Positions 47,900 to 58,632 of a stretch of DNA of 64,000 nucleotides are shown in pieces. Every line of letters starts with the position of its first letter. Position 1 is the stretch's first letter. A program made the translations under genes and the position numbers. The DNA is from Adineta ricciae (Eukaryota; Rotifera; Eurotatoria; Adinetida; Adinetidae), in NCBI GenBank assembly GCA_905250025.1, contig CAJNOJ010000286.1, positions 1 through 64,000 of the forward strand, read 5' to 3'. The notes under the pieces were generated by a model. The model saw nothing but the letters and a program-made list of their open reading frames with translations. It searched no databases and had not been told where the DNA came from.

Positions 47900-48130
47900 G
47901 TGCTCAAGAAAATTCAATGAGACAATCATCATTAGAGTATAAGATTTCCGGGAAACGATCGAAGTATTTTCTTCGAATAAACCGCATGACTTTTTCTTAA
48001 ACTGTAAAAATTTATTTCATTCTGTTGCTGATACATTTAATCATCGAATTCAACGTTTTCCGTTGATTAACATCACTAAGCCAAACAATGAGACAACAGT
48101 TGACGGCAGAAATTATTCAGATTCTTAAAA
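47900..48130 (+). pseudogene. NHL-repeat gene remnant (copy B)
   Basis: Only one blade is still readable (SVADTFNHRIQRFPLINI, followed by ETTVDGRN). The preceding blade seen in copy A (22560-22690) is deleted here. Confidence 0.55.
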
Positions 48131-48521
48131 CAATCAACTAAATCGACCTTTTGCTATTTATATGTCGAAAACAAAATATAATGATCGTATTCAACGTTGG
48201 AACGCAAGAATTACTTTAGATTTTGATGAAACATTTTTCTATGTTGTCGATAATGCAAATGAAGGTGTGAGTGTTTCTTCAAGTTATTTACTTTCTTCCC
48301 TCGTGTCCATACTTTTGTGTAAAAATAAAATATGCTGATAAGATAGATTTATTTATCTTAGAACTGTTTGAGAAGAAAACAATGCGAAGTGAAAACGGTT
48401 TATGAGGTGATTTACTTTCGTATCTTCATCGCGTACCTAATCTAACCTTTGCAAAGCTGTGTCGACGAGAAATCTTCTCTGTTTTCTTTTAACAAGAGAA
48501 GTAAAAAGACAGAAGACAAAA
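48131..48521. other. spacer upstream of SIAE (copy B)
   Basis: AT-rich, nothing supported. Confidence 0.4.
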
Positions 48522-50300
48522 ATGCAAGGTGATATTTACTTGGTTGTTTTTCTTTCGATTCTAATTGTTCAAAGTATGTTAAAATCATTCTCTAGTTGAC
48601 AAATAGATTCTGTCGATCTTTTAGTCGATGGAGTTCCTCGTTTTGCCAATTATTATCAAGATCATATGGTGTTACAAAGAGAACCTCAACGCGCTTTAGT
48701 TTGGGGTTATGGCGATGCGAATAAATTAACAAGCTTAAAAATTGGAGGCAAAACCTACGAAACTGTCAGTCGATCAGAGTCCGCGGACAATTTCGGCGAA
48801 GGTACATGGTCGGTAACACTTGATCCTGTTGATGATGAAGGTCCTTATGATATTCAAGTGTCTCAACCATTGACGAATGGAACATTGACGACAATCACTC
48901 TTCATGATGTTCTTTTCGGTGATGTTTGGCTTTGTTCAGGACAGTCCAATATGCAAATGACAGTGAGAGATATTTTCAATGCAACAGAAGAAATAGCCAA
49001 TGCAGAAAAATACCCGAAAATACGTGTATTCACTAACGGACGTACACCTTCGTCTACACCTGTAGAAGAATCAATACAAATTGTACAAAAATGGTCAATC
49101 GCTTCATCTTCAAGTATTGGTGGCCCATCATGGACATATTTTTCAGCTGTTTGTTGGCTTTATGGTCGAATGATTCATGAAGCATTGGGTGGAAGACCAA
49201 TTGGACTGATTGCAACGAGTTATGGTGGTACAGCAATTGAATTATGGATGCCACAAGATGCCTTTCTAAAATGTTATCCACCATCGTAAGTAAAGATAAC
49301 TTCATAAAAGAATTCTTTTGGTAAATATGACCAATAGACTCAACTCGAAGAGAATGGCTGATCCGATGACAAATTCAAGTTTATATAACGGAATGATTCA
49401 TCAATTTACACGAATGGTTATCTATGGTGTTATTTGGTATCAAGGTGAATCAAATAGTGGAAGAAACAATGATAAATATGTGTGTACATTTACAAATCTG
49501 ATTCAATCGTGGAGACAAATATGGAATCAACGGACAAATGGAATAACAAATCTTCAATTTCCATTTGGTTTTGTTCAAGTAAGATGTGTTTTCTCTTTTG
49601 AACATTTCAAAATTCGAATTCTTTAGTTATCAACCAATAGTAATACAACAACATTTTATGGTTTTCCATGGATTCGTTGGCGTCAAACATTTGAAATTGG
49701 TTATGTACCGAATAATATTGTTCCAAATGTCTTTATGGCTGTGGCTTTAGATTTACGTGATGATCCTTTTGAGTAAAAATATTCTATTGCAAAATTTGAT
49801 TCAATTTCACAAGAAAACATTTTAGTGTTCATCCTCGAACAAAACATGACGTCGCTTATCGATTATCACGGGCAGGTTTAGCAGTTGCTTATGGACAAAC
49901 CGTTGAATTTCAGGGTCCAATTGTCGCGAATGTCACTTATAACTCGGCCACAAACGCAATTATTTTTCGATATACAGCAGTGAAGTCGATTGAAGTGAGA
50001 AATACAAATGGATTTCAAGTAAAAACTTTAAGTTTCGAATATCAAACGAACTTGGATGTAACTTTTAAGGTTTGTTGTCAAGGAACACAATGTCGAAATG
50101 ATAATAATTGGATATCTGCAAATATCATCAGTAGTGATGCACTGAGTGTGACTGTCAAAGCACCGGCTGTGTGTGATTCGAAAGTACTTTATGGAGCGCG
50201 TTATCTTTGGTTAGAAACACCATGTCTATTCAAACAAGCAGCAATTTACAGTTCAACAGATTCCAATTTACCGTCACCACCTTATTACAAAGTCTTTTGA
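48522..50300 (+). CDS. SIAE: sialate O-acetylesterase (copy B, complete)
   Basis: Exons 48522-48573, 48607-49285, 49338-49578, 49627-49772 and 49826-50300 total 1593 nt (530 aa), all introns GT..AG and in frame. Removes 9-O-acetyl groups from sialic acids in the secretory or lysosomal route. Signal peptide MQGDIYLVVFLSILIVQS; FANYYQDHMVLQREPQRA; nucleophile motif WLCSGQSNMQM; oxyanion-region motifs SYGGTAIELWMP and VIWYQGESNSG; C-terminal DVHPRTKHDVAYRL with the histidine of the catalytic pair. Length and motifs match animal SIAE (about 520 aa). The first intron is only 33 nt. The ligand could be host, food or bacterial glycans; the sequence does not say. The second copy is split over 23397-24346 and 61077-61606. 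Confidence 0.93.
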
Positions 50301-51559
50301 CACTTACAAGTACTTTTAAATGAGAATGTCTTCTTTATTTCACAACAAAAACGTTTTGACTTGATAATAAAATGCGAAGAGATAAAAAAAGATTTTTCTT
50401 CTTTAGATGCTCATTGTCCGTTGATTAAAATACATATGGGCCGAGAAAAGAATTAAAGATGGTCGCTTCTATAATCTCAAAACGAAGATTTATTGGAAAC
50501 ATGATCTCATAGATCAACTCTACCGTTTGTCTCTCGTGGAATGACTAGAGAATTGGAATCAAGTCATATCGCATCTTCAACAAACTTTCGTAATATACGA
50601 ACAAACTCAAGTCTAAGTGAGGACATCCGAACGAAGGTTAGAAACAGTAACATCCATGGAAATACTTCTTTTTGCAGATGTCGAAATCAATTGAAATATG
50701 ATCAAAATATCAAGATCGATGTTCTCTTCGTCAATGACGCAATTAGTTTCTTTGTTTATATTTATTATTAATTTTAAAACTCAATTCAAATACTTCATTG
50801 TTTGACAAATCGAACTGTTCTGCTTCCATTTACTTTTGTTGTAATAGGCGTTTTGTTGGAAATTTCTTCACTAAACAAAAAACATATTTTCATTCATAAA
50901 GAAATTTCTCTTGTTAATTTTCTTTTTATGAAAATCTTTTTCCATGGGTTTTATTCGTCGCATTGTAGATACTCAATTTAAGATTATTTGTGGACGAGAA
51001 ATCGAGTGTGCATAACAACAAAAAAAACATGCTCACGTATACATGTGCAATTTCCTCCCTCCTCGAGGGATTTTATCTAAACAACGATACGATCACTGTG
51101 CATCGCTTTTAAACATAAAATCAGCATGCAATAATGTATGACATATTTTCATTTAATTAGCCATAAAAGAAAGATAAAGAATTTACCTTTCTAGTAAATT
51201 AAGATGAGTGACATTAATTCGTGTTTTTGTAGCCCTACATTATGTTGATGTCGTATGATTCACAGCAATGTAAAAGTACATTCGTATGCCCTGAGCAATC
51301 TTATTTTTCTGTACTTTCATCCAGCTTTTCAATAGGAACGTAAAAAAAATGTACAGAAACAGTGTGTCAACTTGTTGTGAAGGAAAAAAAGGCGTAATAA
51401 TCATGACTCTCGAAATACGACGGTTAATTATTCATAAATGTCGAAGGAGAATGAAAAGAAAAAAAAGTGTGCGCGGTGGCCTTACACATTTTTTTAAAAA
51501 TCGATAAACAAGACAACTTACTACTTATATTTGTTGTGAAGTTGTGACATCAGAAAAAA
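50301..51559. other. spacer between SIAE and the b561-like gene
   Basis: A plus-strand open frame (50541-50771) is not conserved in the other copy (62180-62410 carries frameshifts). No gene called. Matches 61607-63232, which is about 370 bp longer. Confidence 0.5.
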
Positions 51560-52357
51560 ATGTCAACAACAACGGTACCGGTCTCTGATAATTCTACTTC
51601 GCAAGAAGATAATCGATTGGCATATGCTCATGGTACAGTAATGGCTATAACATGGATGGTTTTTGCTTCGACAGGTATTCTTTTCGCTCGTTATGGTCGA
51701 TTGTTACGTATTGGTAGTAAAAGAAAAGTTCTTGGTGAATTTGTTTGGTTTCAAGCTCATCGTTTAACTCTTTCTGTGGCTGCTTTTTCTACTCTTCTTG
51801 GCTTTTTTCTTGTATTGGCTCAAGCAACAGGAAGTTGGGTGAGTTTAGATGACGATGGACCGTATGTTGTTGCTCATTCAATCCTGGGCATAATGATTGT
51901 TGGTTTTGCTCTAATTCAAATTTGGATGGCACTATTTCGTTGTCATCCGATTAGTCGTTTTCGTTTTATTTTCAATTGGCTTCATCGATCTGTAGGACTC
52001 TTAGCTTTTGTTCTTTCCATTCCGACTATTTTTCTTATTATCAGTACTTTAACTAATTATCAAAGTGGTTTATACATTGTTATGTCAATTTGGACAGGCT
52101 GGACTGTTTTCATTTTCGGTCTATTTGAAATTTTGACATATCTCAATCAGAGAAACTCTACATCTTCATCAGAACATACTTATAGAACTGACAGAGAATA
52201 TGAACTTCGTCCATCAAGTTCAATTTCAAATAACAATACGGATAGTGATCAAGAAGATCGTTTTAATCAAATAAAGTTAATTCTCCTTGGCATTTACGTG
52301 GTGATTGCTATTGCTCTTGTCATTCCCTTTATTATCCTGATTTGGCAACAGAATTAA
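51560..52357 (+). CDS. cytochrome b561-like membrane protein without DOMON (copy B)
   Basis: 265-aa protein with six predicted membrane helices, of the type that moves electrons across a membrane between two hemes b, as in ferric-chelate reductase/DOMON-linked b561 proteins. Four histidines sit at expected helix positions: AHGTVMAITW (helix 1), QAHRLTLS (helix 2), VAHSILGIM (helix 3) and WLHRSVGLLAF (helix 4). The family usually has an N-terminal DOMON or reeler domain; here only about 20 Ser/Thr-rich residues precede the core. A Ser/Asn-rich loop (SSSEHTYRTDREYELRPSSS) precedes the last helix. Likely donor ascorbate, acceptor ferric iron; this is family knowledge. The other copy starts at 63233. 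Confidence 0.85.
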   Translation: MSTTTVPVSDNSTSQEDNRLAYAHGTVMAITWMVFASTGILFARYGRLLRIGSKRKVLGEFVWFQAHRLTLSVAAFSTLLGFFLVLAQATGSWVSLDDDGPYVVAHSILGIMIVGFALIQIWMALFRCHPISRFRFIFNWLHRSVGLLAFVLSIPTIFLIISTLTNYQSGLYIVMSIWTGWTVFIFGLFEILTYLNQRNSTSSSEHTYRTDREYELRPSSSISNNNTDSDQEDRFNQIKLILLGIYVVIAIALVIPFIILIWQQN

Positions 52358-53484
52358 TATTATTCGTTTGTTCAAATTGAATCAATTACATTTAAAACAG
52401 TTCATATTTTTCTCTAATATTAGTTGAATTAATTTCTTAACAGATTTGAATATTATCTGTGGATTTATTTTTCCGAATGTACAAATTATAAAAAAAGATT
52501 CGTCAATGTTAGTTTTAACAGAAAATGTTCTAATTTATGTACAACTGTAGTCTCTTCCGCTTTATTCGAAATAACACTTGCAAGAAGAAATAGACATTAT
52601 GAGCACAAGACTGTCTAAAAGAATATTCAGAATAGGAGTTATAGCATTCAATTTTTTTGTATCATTGTAAGTATTATGACAATTATTTATCTATGCTAAA
52701 AGTCTATATTCGAATGTAGGTAAAACAATACTAATATCCTTTAACAATATTGATCGTTTGACAGCGACACACTATCTACTGAAATATATTGGATGGATAG
52801 GTCGTAGATACGTCTTTCTTTGCGCATAAATATCTTAACAAGATGTTGTGAATAGTTGGGTTTGGTGAGAAGAAATTATTCATCGAAGTTCATTTTGAAT
52901 GGTAAGATGAAAAAATACTTTATTTGGGAGCGTGTAATCAAGGGGTAAATATAATGTCACTGGTGAGAAGTGAATTGAACTGTCTTTGTTGCACTGAAAT
53001 TCACAAAAAGCAGGATTAGTGTTGGCTGTTGATTTTATCGTTTTTTGCTTTGTTGTTTCGACTAACGCGGATAGGTGAAGATGAGCCCTCACCCATCCTT
53101 AACACCCTCACCCTCGAACGAAGTGTGATTTAGCGTGAGTCGTATTGCTTTCTCACCTTCATTTTCGCAAATATGCCAACAATGGTACGCACATTGCTTC
53201 ATACTTTGCATTGACTTCTATCAAATAGAATACATATTGTATTGAGGGTGTGTGGGTGAGATTTTTAATCGGATTTTGTGTTCTGTTAACGAAACTTTAC
53301 ATAAACTTATCAATGGTGAAGGCTAATCTGATATTCCATTTAATGAGACTCTATGGTATAAATAACTCTTATGATTCGAGCAACTGTACTCTCGTTCAAT
53401 CTTGTCACATATATATTTTTAACTACAATACAGTAATGTCTCTTATCGAAAAACTGTTATCGGAAAAGAAAAAAGCCAATGATT
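52358..53484. other. spacer, no supported gene
   Basis: Contains two short patches of CACCCTCACC/GGGTGTGTGGGTGAG but no telomeric array. The open frame 53250-53492 is motif-free. Confidence 0.5.
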
Positions 53485-53640
53485 GCACATGAAGGCTATA
53501 TTTACAGTCAAGAAGAAGCTAAAACAACTAAAATTATTTTTCGATGTCCGGAACGAAGTTGTAAAGGTAAATATCAAAGCGATATGTTTGATTTAATTAA
53601 AAGACATTTTTACAGTAAGGTCGATTTCATACAAGTTTAT
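53485..53640 (+). pseudogene. FLYWCH-type zinc-finger fragment
   Basis: Reads AHEGYIYSQEEAKTTKIIFR, CPERSCKGKYQSDMFDLIKR, HF: the start of a FLYWCH-like Cys2His2 finger (C-x4-C-x-G), found in DNA-binding proteins derived from Mutator-like transposons. No ATG-initiated gene or downstream domain follows, so I treat it as a relic. Confidence 0.5.
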
Positions 53641-53729
53641 CAATACCAAAATTTATAAACATTTTCTATTAGAACAGCAATAGGAATTTGACATTAGCTT
53701 CGAATGATGAAGTAGTGATTTTATATCAT

Positions 53730-54850
53730 TATGTGTGAACGAAGAAAAAGAATATAAGGCGTATCTATGTACGAATGTTTCGCTTTATCAGTTGCACGAG
53801 GAAGAATTGTTTTTTGGACACTGTTTAACAAAAATAAGTGATGCAGATAAAACTATACAGCTTTTGACGGATGTGAAGCGGATTCGGATAATTTTCATCA
53901 AGATCCCGACTATGAAGAGGAAGATACAAAATCCAAAGTTTTCGAGAACTTCACTCTCTCTCTCTCTCTTATGCAACGGGCTCTAGAATTTTATGATACT
54001 ATCAATCCTACAGCAGGTAAAAGAAATCACACATTGAACAATGTAAAACAAAACTTTCAACGTACAACTTACGAATATTATATGGCTCCTTTCCGAAAAT
54101 GCGTCAAGGAAGAGAGGACGAAAAAGTAGAAGGTCGACTCTGTCGATGATTTCGATTATATCCGAGATTTACTATGTCCTGTGCATGACATCGATCTGAA
54201 AAGATGGGGTTATCAACAAGCAAGATCAATGTCATTAAATTTTAAACAGTAACACGGTATTTGTTCACGTAAAATAACTAAGGTAGTGTCAAAGCGAGAG
54301 ATGAAGAATGAAAATGGTATTCAAAAATCGACTGATCTATCTGTGGCGGAGATACGGAAGCTTCTTTCGCACTATCAAGAAGATAATGTTTTCAATACTG
54401 ATCAGTCGGAGCTGGAACTTGAAATACATTCTGGTCGCACTCTCAGTTACGATGGCAAAAAAAAACGGCGCTTTCAATGATCCGTTCTAGAAATACTACT
54501 ACTCACAGTTAAACTGTACAATCGATGATGATTATGCTGGTAAAGTGAATGGACCGGTTTTCTTACGCGTCTCAAAGAACCGAATGAGCGATACTATCGC
54601 AATAACGTGTAGTGCCTCGGGTAAACGCACGATCTCGTTATTTAAGTACTGACGTGACAACGTGCACATTCCCTCAATCGCTGATTCACCTCGAACCCTT
54701 CTACTCTCTCACAGTTGGCTCGGCCAAGGCGATGGAAAGAGTAATTATGAAAAGGTAAGGGATTGTAAACAAATCGAAATTCCACCAAAGACAACGGCTA
54801 AAATCCAACTTCTTTTTTAACCACAAATATATAGTTATTCTCGATAATAT
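53730..54850 (+). pseudogene. DDE-superfamily transposase relic (pogo/Tc5-like)
   Basis: Pieces in different frames resemble a bdelloid transposase as I recall it: an acidic start (DPDYEEED), PVHDIDLKRWGYQQARSMSL (helix-turn-helix region), CSRKITKVVSKREMKN, then ENVFNTDQSE-like DNVFNTDQSELELEIHSGRT, which carries the first catalytic aspartate (NTDQS), and ILDNID near 54845. Stops and frameshifts throughout show it is dead. The exact superfamily (pogo, Tc5 or CENP-B-like) cannot be fixed by eye. Confidence 0.6.
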
Positions 54851-55343
54851 TGATATCCAAATGGCTTAACGCAATAACACCATCAAACTCCATTTGCTCA
54901 TTCACAATCAAATCTCCGCTTCCATCTATACGCCTATGATACTCAATCTGACATATCTTCTTTGGAAGTCGCTAATGGAGTGAACCAAAAGGGGGTGCTG
55001 CATTACTAACTAGAATCTACAAGACAAGAGTAGTCTGGGCCCTACGGCTTTTTATCAACTCGAGAGATCCATTCAATCTGAGCCACCCGTTAAGCATACA
55101 CCTTTTTCACACCCTTCAGAAAATATGGTAAACAAGAAGAAGAGAAGAGAGAACAGCAATTTTCAGCTAAAAGTTTTCATGTTTTGAAAGAGTAACTACA
55201 GAAATATTTACTTTTCTTATACATAAAGTGAACGCAAAAAGTCTGAATAATACATTTTGTTCTCTCGCTGCCAAAGAAAAACATCAACTTATTTCACTTT
55301 GAATTGTTTCTGTACAAAGAAATTCTTCTTTAATCATATTGAC
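54851..55343. other. spacer, no supported gene
   Basis: May include further decayed transposon sequence; no terminal repeats recognised. Confidence 0.4.
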
Positions 55344-56125
55344 ATGGAGAAAGCTTATTCAAAGTCAGTTTTACGAATTCCATCGAAACAATTAGAAACT
55401 AGAGATCTAAATCAATCGAATAGCTATTCAACAAGAAAATCCAAGTTTGATTTATTATATTGAATTCATTTCTCTTTGTCAATTGTCCAATATAATTAGA
55501 TGTACTATTCGACGATGTATATGTCTTCAATTATTAATTCTCTTGGGTCTTCTTACATTAGCAGCACTTATTATTCCGATTGTTGTTCTCGTATATGGTA
55601 AGTTGAAACAAAAATTCTTTTACTTTTCTTATTTCTTTATATTTTCTAGATAATCTAAACAATGGTAAGTAATCGGAATGAAGTCTTTCTATATATCGAT
55701 ATAATATCATCTTTGTAGCATGTGCAGTCACGTATAGCGATACTTTTACATATACTGCATTTCCAACAACAGCTCAATGTTCAAATTGGCAAACTTTTAC
55801 AAGTACTTTAACTTGTCGAAGCTATTCCAAAATGCATATTTATGGTTCAAATGATCAGACAGGCGTGACTTTAACAGATTCATTTGTTGTTACTGCACTT
55901 GCTACAGCTTTGAGATATAATGGATCAATTACTATTAATTCAAATGGAGCTATTTGGAGTGTTGGTTCATGTTGGGGTGGTTATGGAATTGGTTCGACCG
56001 GTAGTTGTAATTGTGGTAATGGCTATGCAGTTAGACCATGTGTTAATTCTGCTTACTATTGGGGAGGAACAGCTGGTACAATATGTAATGCACAATCGCA
56101 AACTCTATCGATTTCTTTTTCATGA
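55344..56125 (+). CDS. single-pass membrane protein with Cys-rich extracellular domain
   Basis: Exons 55344-55444, 55500-55597, 55650-55664 and 55719-56125 total 621 nt (206 aa), all introns GT..AG and in frame; one exon is only 15 nt. A short cytoplasmic N-terminus with basic residues (RRCICLQ) leads into a membrane helix (LLILLGLLTLAALIIPIVVL). The extracellular part has Thr-rich beta-strands and paired cysteines (QCSNWQTFTSTLTC, WSVGSCWGGYGIG, CNCGNGYAVRPCVN, GTICNAQSQ). Similar lineage-specific domains occur in many copies in bdelloids, from memory; no function is known. It has no second copy in this window. Confidence 0.78.
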
Positions 56126-57229
56126 AATGAGTAAAAATTATGAAATAAAATCAAATTTCATTTGAAAAAAGAGCCTTACAGAAATAGATTATTCGTATTT
56201 CACTATGATTGAAAAACAGTATGTAAGAATGAAAAGAGCAATTTTTCTCTACACAGTTTAACATGAATTCAATCAGAATAAAGGAGCTTGAATGTAGTGC
56301 GTTGGGTCTTAATGAAGAGTTAGCTTAATTGTACTATGAAGGGCTCAGAAACGTATTTCAAAATCCTTAGTGTGATACCGCACTAAAAGATGCAGCATTG
56401 AAAGCTGAGCAAAACTGCCTGTTTGCATCTTCTTTCTCTATTAACTTAAAATTGTTTTCAGACAGCACCATGCTGAAAAGAAGCTATTTTTCCAGTGGAA
56501 AAAGGGAAGTGTCTTTCAGAGTATCAGCTGTCGTTCCGTCAAAACACGAGAACCCAAGCTGAACTTCTGATATATTGTACATTTTATTCTCCTCTGCAAA
56601 ATGATTTTTTTAAAGAAATATCGAATATTTCTCAAGTCTATAGTATCATCAGATCAAGAAATGAATCTAATATTCGGAATCAACACAAAAGCCTGCATTA
56701 AAAACCATCAAAACTAGGGACAGAAAATGTTTGTAAATAAGCTGATCGGAAGAGAATCTCAATATGTAATACTTTGTTCTTCTTCCAATACTCGCATATT
56801 TTCCATATAAAATGAGAGTATAGCAATAATCTAGTGTATTATGAAGTGTTCTGCAAGTTTATAGCCGAGTTATGAATACATTTCATGTTTTTTTCGTTTC
56901 ATTTCTCATTAGGTTCCTCTCGGCGATTATTTTGATTACAAAAATCTCGTCAAAAAGTTTCGCTTTGGTAATAAATAAGTATGCAACAATTCCGATTCGA
57001 TTCTGATTCTAGAATTGGCCCAGAATCGACCAGCAGTGGCTGGAATCGAGCCGAGATATATTCAAATATATTACTACTATTAACTAAACTGTGAAAGTTG
57101 TTAACTATGGTATGTCAGTTCTGAACCAATTCCAGTCAATCCTAGTCAGTTTCATTCGATTTTGGAATCTGGATTGGTGCATGACTACTTCTGACCAGTC
57201 ACCTTCACCCAGTTGCGGGAAGCGAGAAC
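56126..57229. other. spacer with a possible MITE
   Basis: No gene. Segment 56985-57180 starts with AATTCCGATTCGATTCTGAT and ends with an inexact inverted counterpart (ATTCGATTTTGGAATCTGG), suggesting an old inverted-repeat element. Confidence 0.35.
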
Positions 57230-58320
57230 TATGAAACAAGAAATACAGATGATTTGATTTGAGCGGCAAATGGCAAGAGATAATGAAGTACAGTAGGCAG
57301 TCAATTGTACGGGCCCGAGATCATCCAAAATATAACGGCGAGAGATAGATTTGAATTACTCGTCTAGTTCTGGCTTCTTTCGGACAATCATAATCATCAC
57401 TCAAACCAAGATAGGCTAATCAAGCTGAAATCACTTCTGGATTTGCGGAGAGGCAGATTTTCGTCTGTATATGTTCTTGGTGCATTTGTTAAAGTCGATG
57501 AAACTATGACACCATGGCGTAGAAGACTTTTTGTTCAAACAATATATACCTGGAAGAACGCACCAATATGGAATGAAAATGTACAAGATAGCGGCTATAA
57601 ACGGATAAACATGGAATTATTTGATCTATACTGGTGAACAAGATCCGATGGCAGATGCTGGGCAGGCTGAGACAGTCGTGATGAACTTATTGAATGGGCT
57701 CTCAGCATGTTATCGAACTGTAGTAGCTGACAACTTCTCTACCAGTATTTCCCTTGCAAAGTGTTTGTTGGCACACGACACATACCTTATTGGAACACTG
57801 AGAAGTAATCGTGCCGCGTCAGGAAGAGAACTTCTTCAACAACAGCTGCGGTAGACACTGGAAAAGCAAATTTGCAAAATGAGTCAATTATGAAGTCACA
57901 AGTTGTGTTAGATTATAACAAAGGAAGACAAGATATTGATTTATCTGACCAACTGACAGCATATTATACATGTCCCAGTCAATCTATAAAATGATATTGA
58001 TAGGTGGTATTTGAATTGACTTTTGGAACAGCTATAGTGAACAGTTATCTGGTATATAAGGAATAACATTCAGCAAACAATATGACGATTCTGAAGTTTC
58101 GTGAAAGTCTTGTGAGATCGTTACTGCTCGGCATGTTATTCGAGCAACTGAAACTAAGTCTAAGACAAAAATCTATAAGCCAAACGAAGCGCAAACTTGC
58201 TGACCATATACTCGAAGACGCTATGCTGGTTGCTACGAGAAAATCAGTCAACAACAATCGAGAGAAATCGGTCATGCAGCTGCAAAGAACGTAAAAACTT
58301 GCTGCCCTGATTGTTTCAAT
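57230..58320 (+). pseudogene. piggyBac transposase relic
   Basis: The plus strand in shifting frames reads, in family order: RDRFELLV and FWLLSDN (N-terminal part), DRLIKLKSLLDL, VDETMTPWRRRLFVQ (first catalytic Asp), IYTGEQDPMADAGQAE, RTVVADNFSTSISLAKCLLA (second catalytic Asp), HDTYLIGTLRSNRA, LDYNKGRQDIDLSDQLTAYY (third Asp), KFRESLVRSLL, and a Cys-rich end (CCPDC). At least four frame changes or stops separate the parts, so it is inactive. Terminal repeats and TTAA target sites were not found. Confidence 0.85.
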
Positions 58321-58632
58321 CAGAAGCATCTTACTTTCTAATAAACGGCTAAATGATACCAAGGGTACAGTTAATGACATATAATGTGTGACATCTGACT
58401 AAGAAAAAAGATAGAAAAAGGTTTTTCCCTATCGAGTTTCTTATAAAAAAACAGAATGTGGAACCGACTGGTGGGTCCCATCGTGTCGAATGTGTTAAAA
58501 CATTTTCTTTGTAATCATTCCTCATTGATAATATTTTAAATATACATTCAGAGAAGAACGTCAGCGGAAAAGGAAATAGATGGAAAAAGAGCAGATGTTC
58601 TATATTTTCATTTGAAACTCTTCGATAAAAAA
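58321..58632. other. spacer upstream of the LDL-receptor-like gene
   Basis: No supported gene or motif. Confidence 0.4.

Larger units (their letters stand above)
28694..52327. repeat. copy B of the duplicated block (continuous)
   Basis: Matches copy A (3927-24346) and, after 49771, its continuation (61077-64000). The matching may extend right beyond 52327; it is limited here by the window end. This copy is uninterrupted and carries the intact versions of the minus-strand receptor, VCBS protein and SIAE. Confidence 0.9.

Noticed and set aside
3927..52327. Real 25-kb tandem duplication in the genome
   Set aside because: Not excluded, but the two Ns fall exactly at the break and resumption of copy A inside SIAE, which is far better explained by a homologous contig placed into a gap.
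53080..53260. Telomere-like motifs (TGTGGG-type, as in bdelloid telomeres), also near 1540 and 35890
   Set aside because: Only isolated units within irregular CACCCTC-rich sequence; no tandem array.
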